A DNA stretch of 64,000 nucleotides, taken from assembly GCA_000632805.1 (NCBI GenBank), contig CP007444.1, positions 4,638,772 to 4,702,771 of the forward strand, given 5' to 3'. The notes under the pieces are model-generated. The model saw only the letters and a list, made by a program, of their open reading frames with translations, ran no database searches and had not been told where the DNA came from. Positions 61,233-64,000 of the stretch are shown here, in pieces (within the stretch, counting starts at the first letter, position 1; each line of letters begins with the position of its first letter). A program made the position numbers and the translations under genes. This stretch comes from Dyella jiangningensis. Lineage in GTDB: Bacteria; Pseudomonadota; Gammaproteobacteria; Xanthomonadales; Rhodanobacteraceae.

Positions 61233-63131
61233 TTGAAAGCCTCGCGTCTCGCTTCCGCCATCCTCGCTTCGGCCATGGGCCTGGGCAGCTTTGCCGCACT
61301 CGCCGATGTGCCTGCGCCGCAGGACATTCCGTTCGACGGCGTGTTGAAGATCAACGTCGACGCGACCGACATCGCGCACCGCGTGTTCCGCGTGCACGAG
61401 GTGGTGCCGGCGAAGTCGGGTCCGCTCACGCTGCTCTATCCGCAGTGGCTGCCGGGCAACCATTCGCCGACCGGATCGATCGACAAGCTGGCTGGCCTGG
61501 TGGTGAAGGCGAACGGTAAGGTGATCCCGTGGAAGCGCGATCCGCTCAACGTGTTTGCATTCCACGTCGACGTGCCCGAAGGCGCGAACAACGTGGACGT
61601 GGAATTCCAGTTCCTCTCCGCGCAGGACACCCGCCAGGGCCGCGTGGTGATGACGCCGGAAATGCTCAACCTGCAGTGGAATTCGGTGTCGCTGTATCCG
61701 GCCGGCTACTTCGCCAGCCGCATCAAGGCCGAGACCACCGTGACGTTCCCTGCCGGTTGGCAGTACGGCAGTGCGCTGGAGATGGCCTCGCGCAATGGCG
61801 ACACGGTGAGCTTCAAGCCGATCGACTATGACGACCTGGTCGACTCGCCGATCTACGCGGGCAAGTACTACAAGCGCGTCGACCTCGACCCGGGCGCGAA
61901 GACGCCGGTGTTCCTCAACATCGTGGCGGACGATCCGAAGTACCTGGAGATCAAGCCCGAGCAGCTGAAGGTGCACCAGAACCTGGTGCAGCAGATGTAC
62001 AAGCTGTACGGCGCGCACCACTACAACCACTACGACTTCCTGTTCTCGCTGAGCGACAAGATGTCGGGCAATGGCCTGGAGCACCACCGTTCGAGCGAGA
62101 ACGGCGTGGGGCCCGGCTATTTCACCGAGTGGGACAAGAACGTGATCATGCGCGACCTGCTCTCGCATGAGTTCAATCATTCGTGGGACGGCAAGTATCG
62201 CCGCGGCGCCGACCTCACCACGCCGAACTTCAACGTGCCCATGCAGGACAGCCTGCTTTGGGTGTACGAAGGGCAGACGCAGTTTTGGGGCTACGTGATG
62301 GCCGCGCGCTCGGGCCTGTGGAAGCAGGACGAGGCACTGGACATGCTGGCCAACGTCGCCGCCACGTATGACAAGGGGCGCCCTGGCCTCGCGCAGTGGC
62401 GCAACATCCAGGACACCACCAACGACCCGATCATCGCGATGCGCCGCCCGCTGCCGTATCGCAACTACCAGATGAGCGAGGACTATTACTCGGGCGGCCA
62501 GATGATCTGGCTCGACGTCGACGGCAAGCTGCGTGACCTCACCGGCAACAAGCGCTCCATCGACGACTTCGCCAAGGCCTTCTTCGGCATGAAGAACGGC
62601 GAGTGGGACGTCAACACCTACACGTTCGAGGACGTGGTGAAGACGCTCAACGACATCACGCCGTACGACTGGACCAAGTACCTGCGCGACCGCCTTGACG
62701 GTCATGGCCCGCTGATCGGCGGTTTCGAGGCGAACGGCTGGAAGCTCGTCTACAACGACAAGCCCTCGGCCGTGACCAAGGCCGTGGAAGCACGCCTCGG
62801 CGGCGTCAATCTCGTCTACTCGCTGGGCGTGACGGTGGGCAAGGGCGGCGACATCGCCGACGTGCTGTGGGACGGCCCCGCCTTCAAGGCCGGCCTGTCG
62901 CCGGGCATGAAGCTTGTTGCCGTGAACGGCAAGGAATACTCCAGCGATGCCATCAAGGATGCCGTCACCGCTGCTGCGAAGGACAAGAACCAGCCGGTGG
63001 AACTGCTGGTGAAGAATTTCGACGAGTACAAGACGATCCGCATCGATTACCACGATGGCCTGAAGTACCCGCACCTGGAGCGCATCACCGGCAAGGCCGA
63101 TCGCCTGTCGGAGCTGTTGAAGGCGCGTTGA
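61233..63131 (+). CDS. Exported M61 glycyl aminopeptidase-family protease with PDZ domain
   Basis: 632-aa metallopeptidase: signal peptide ending AALA (24), beta-rich N-domain, zinc motif LLSHEFNHSWDGKYRR (HExxH) with the downstream Glu in LLWVYEGQTQFWG, then a C-terminal PDZ domain (LVYSLGVTV, GPAFKAGLSPGMKLVAVNGK). The start is TTG 61233, preceded by GGAG at 6 bases; the ATG at 61182 has no ribosome binding site and would hide the signal peptide. Expected to trim Gly/Ala N-termini of periplasmic peptides. Followed by a terminator. Confidence 0.93.
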   Translation: MKASRLASAILASAMGLGSFAALADVPAPQDIPFDGVLKINVDATDIAHRVFRVHEVVPAKSGPLTLLYPQWLPGNHSPTGSIDKLAGLVVKANGKVIPWKRDPLNVFAFHVDVPEGANNVDVEFQFLSAQDTRQGRVVMTPEMLNLQWNSVSLYPAGYFASRIKAETTVTFPAGWQYGSALEMASRNGDTVSFKPIDYDDLVDSPIYAGKYYKRVDLDPGAKTPVFLNIVADDPKYLEIKPEQLKVHQNLVQQMYKLYGAHHYNHYDFLFSLSDKMSGNGLEHHRSSENGVGPGYFTEWDKNVIMRDLLSHEFNHSWDGKYRRGADLTTPNFNVPMQDSLLWVYEGQTQFWGYVMAARSGLWKQDEALDMLANVAATYDKGRPGLAQWRNIQDTTNDPIIAMRRPLPYRNYQMSEDYYSGGQMIWLDVDGKLRDLTGNKRSIDDFAKAFFGMKNGEWDVNTYTFEDVVKTLNDITPYDWTKYLRDRLDGHGPLIGGFEANGWKLVYNDKPSAVTKAVEARLGGVNLVYSLGVTVGKGGDIADVLWDGPAFKAGLSPGMKLVAVNGKEYSSDAIKDAVTAAAKDKNQPVELLVKNFDEYKTIRIDYHDGLKYPHLERITGKADRLSELLKAR

Positions 63132-63177
63132 TGGTGTGAGGGTTGGCCTTCCTTCATGGAGAAGGGCCGGTTGAACG

Positions 63178-63210
63178 GAAGGGTCCGCGGGTGATCGTGG
63201 GCCCTTCTTT
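63178..63210 (+). terminator. Terminator after the M61 peptidase gene
   Basis: GAAGGGTCC and GGGCCCTTC arms (one wobble pair), 12-nt loop, followed by TTT. Confidence 0.65.
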
Positions 63211-63236
63211 GTGTCTGGCGGGAGTGCATTCCTTTT

Positions 63237-63783
63237 GTGGGAGCGCACTCTGTGCGCGACGGCTTCTCGCATCGGTCTGCATGTTCGTCGTTTTGATGAA
63301 TGCTGACGTTTGGCTATCAGCCAATGCGTTATCGCGACCTGGCTCGCCTGCCGCGGGCTTCCGTCCTTCTGCCGAAGGCCGGGTCACTTTCTCTTGCTTG
63401 CCCAAGTCCCACAGGGATTAGCTTCGCGTCAGAAAGTAACCAAAGAGAAGGGCGCCCCGGTGTGGCGCTGTCTGGGCGTTGCCCAGCCAGTCCGTGAGGG
63501 GCGGCCGGGCTTTTCGACCGGGCCCCTGCCCGGACGAAAAGTGCCCGACATCCCTGTCGAGCACCCCTGCGGGGCCTGCTCGTCCACCCCTCCCAGCCAC
63601 ACAGGGGTTGGGTGACGGCTCGTGCCGCGGAGCGGCACATCGCATCGTTGAGCAATGGTCGCGGTCCGTTGTGGGAGCGCACCCTGTGCGCGACCGCGGA
63701 CTGGCATGGTTGCCTCAGTGGTCGCGATGGCACGAGACGAGGTACATCGCTGCGCTGCGGTCGCGCACAGGGTGCGCTCCCAC
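63237..63783 (-). repeat. Composite dispersed repeat, copy 2 (inverted relative to copy 1)
   Basis: On the minus strand: REP doublet (63783-63671), about 25 bp, long GC-rich repeat (about 63650-63345), linker, single subtype B REP variant (63260-63237, loop TCT). The long part matches 5812-6105 closely, including CGGGCACTTTTCGTCCGGGC. It differs by a roughly 25-bp insertion in the pyrimidine/purine palindrome. No gene is credible from 63132 to 63923. Confidence 0.88.
63671..63783. repeat. REP doublet, subtype B, with conserved spacer
   Basis: REPs 63671-63694 and 63760-63783, GTGG heads, loop CCT. The 65-bp spacer begins CGCGGACTGGCATGGTTGCC and is homologous to the spacer of the subtype A doublet at 5667-5786. 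Confidence 0.92.
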
Positions 63784-63865
63784 ACAAGCTCGTACACAAA
63801 GGGGTACGCAGGGACCGCTCAGCGAACCCTGGGTGGCCCACGTGGGCGCCCGCCCCCAACTCCGC

Positions 63866-63871
63866 TATACT
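63866..63871 (+). promoter_or_regulatory. Probable tRNA promoter -10
   Basis: TATACT followed by a GC-rich discriminator (GCGCGTCCGCCGCGC), as in stringently controlled stable-RNA promoters. The -35 is poor. It lies 52 bp before the tRNA. Confidence 0.55.
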
Positions 63872-63923
63872 GCGCGTCCGCCGCGCAAAAGAGGCCCCGC
63901 CTCCTCGCTCGTGCACCGCTCAT

Positions 63924-64000
63924 GCGCCCGTAGCTCAGCCGGATAGAGTAGTGGCTTCCGAAGCCATTGGTCGGGGGTTCGAATCCCTCCGGGCGCGCCA
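63924..64000 (+). tRNA. tRNA-Arg (anticodon CCG)
   Basis: Complete 77-nt cloverleaf with encoded CCA. Acceptor GCGCCCG pairs with CGGGCGC, D-arm GCTC...AGAG, anticodon stem GTGGC/GCCAT around loop TTCCGAA (anticodon CCG, reads CGG), T-arm GGGGG-TTCGAAT-CCCTC. It ends exactly at the window edge. A composite repeat lies 140 bp upstream. Confidence 0.97.

Noticed and set aside
63310..63946. Open frames between the M61 gene and the tRNA
   Set aside because: Same repeat-derived sequence as at 5812-6105, and some would run into the tRNA-Arg.

Overview
The window reads as a GC-rich gammaproteobacterial chromosome of the Xanthomonadaceae/Rhodanobacteraceae type (Dyella, Luteibacter, Rhodanobacter or close kin). 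The signs are three large TonB-dependent receptors each sitting beside exo-acting hydrolases, GTAG-headed extragenic palindromes (REPs), an N-acetylglucosamine (nag) locus of the xanthomonad layout, and unfused pathway enzymes in tight overlapping operons. The genus is an inference from gene content, not from a marker gene. No prophage, transposase, CRISPR array or rRNA operon is visible; one tRNA-Arg(CCG) closes the window.

Layout. 1-1150: the N-terminal part of homoserine dehydrogenase, preceded by a Thr-rich leader peptide (thrL) that I translated by hand. 1204-5100: a divergent pair, a lipoprotein CpdB nucleotidase and an LtaS/OpgB-like phosphatase/transferase. 5228-6194: repeats only. 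6236-10875: nagA-nagB-II-nagR-nagP on the minus strand. 11308-16109: a six-gene minus-strand operon pxpB-pxpC-pxpA-DUF969-DUF979-pcp for 5-oxoproline. 16659-25903: the other half of the nag locus on the plus strand (sugar kinase, TonB receptor, GH9, GH20 hexosaminidase, NagX). Near-identical LacI-type operators (core CAACGTT) lie in front of both nag halves.

25985-31747: secreted isoamylase, a PAS-GAF-GGDEF diguanylate cyclase and a beta-propeller/ricin-lectin protein. 31823-38383: an unbroken operon dgoR-dgoK-dgoA-dgoD-SDR-lactonase-sugar permease that can be read as a complete De Ley-Doudoroff galactose pathway. 38790-46784: periplasmic aldose epimerase, clan GH-A hydrolase, TonB receptor, a second beta-propeller with a carbohydrate-binding-like tail, and GH43. 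Together these look like a system for an arabinose/galactose-containing polysaccharide. 46798-56464: esterase, alkaline phosphatase, alpha/beta hydrolase, GlpQ, a nucleotide-pyrophosphatase-like enzyme and a third TonB receptor, consistent with scavenging organic phosphate. 56676-58660: a two-gene overlapping operon of a lysoplasmalogenase-like protein (YhhN/TMEM86) and an alkylglycerol-monooxygenase-like protein (TMEM195), a possible ether-lipid degradation module. 58743-63131: amino acid permease, small outer-membrane barrel, M61 peptidase.

The least explained signal lies between the genes. Six inverted REP doublets come in two subtypes (GTAG head with loop CCA, GTGG head with loops CCT or CTT), and the two members of a doublet always agree. 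A composite element of about 530 bp containing such a doublet occurs twice in inverted orientation (5667-6194 and 63237-63783). The spacer and long repeat are clearly homologous, yet the doublet is one subtype in one copy and the other subtype in the other, as if both REPs of the pair had been switched together.
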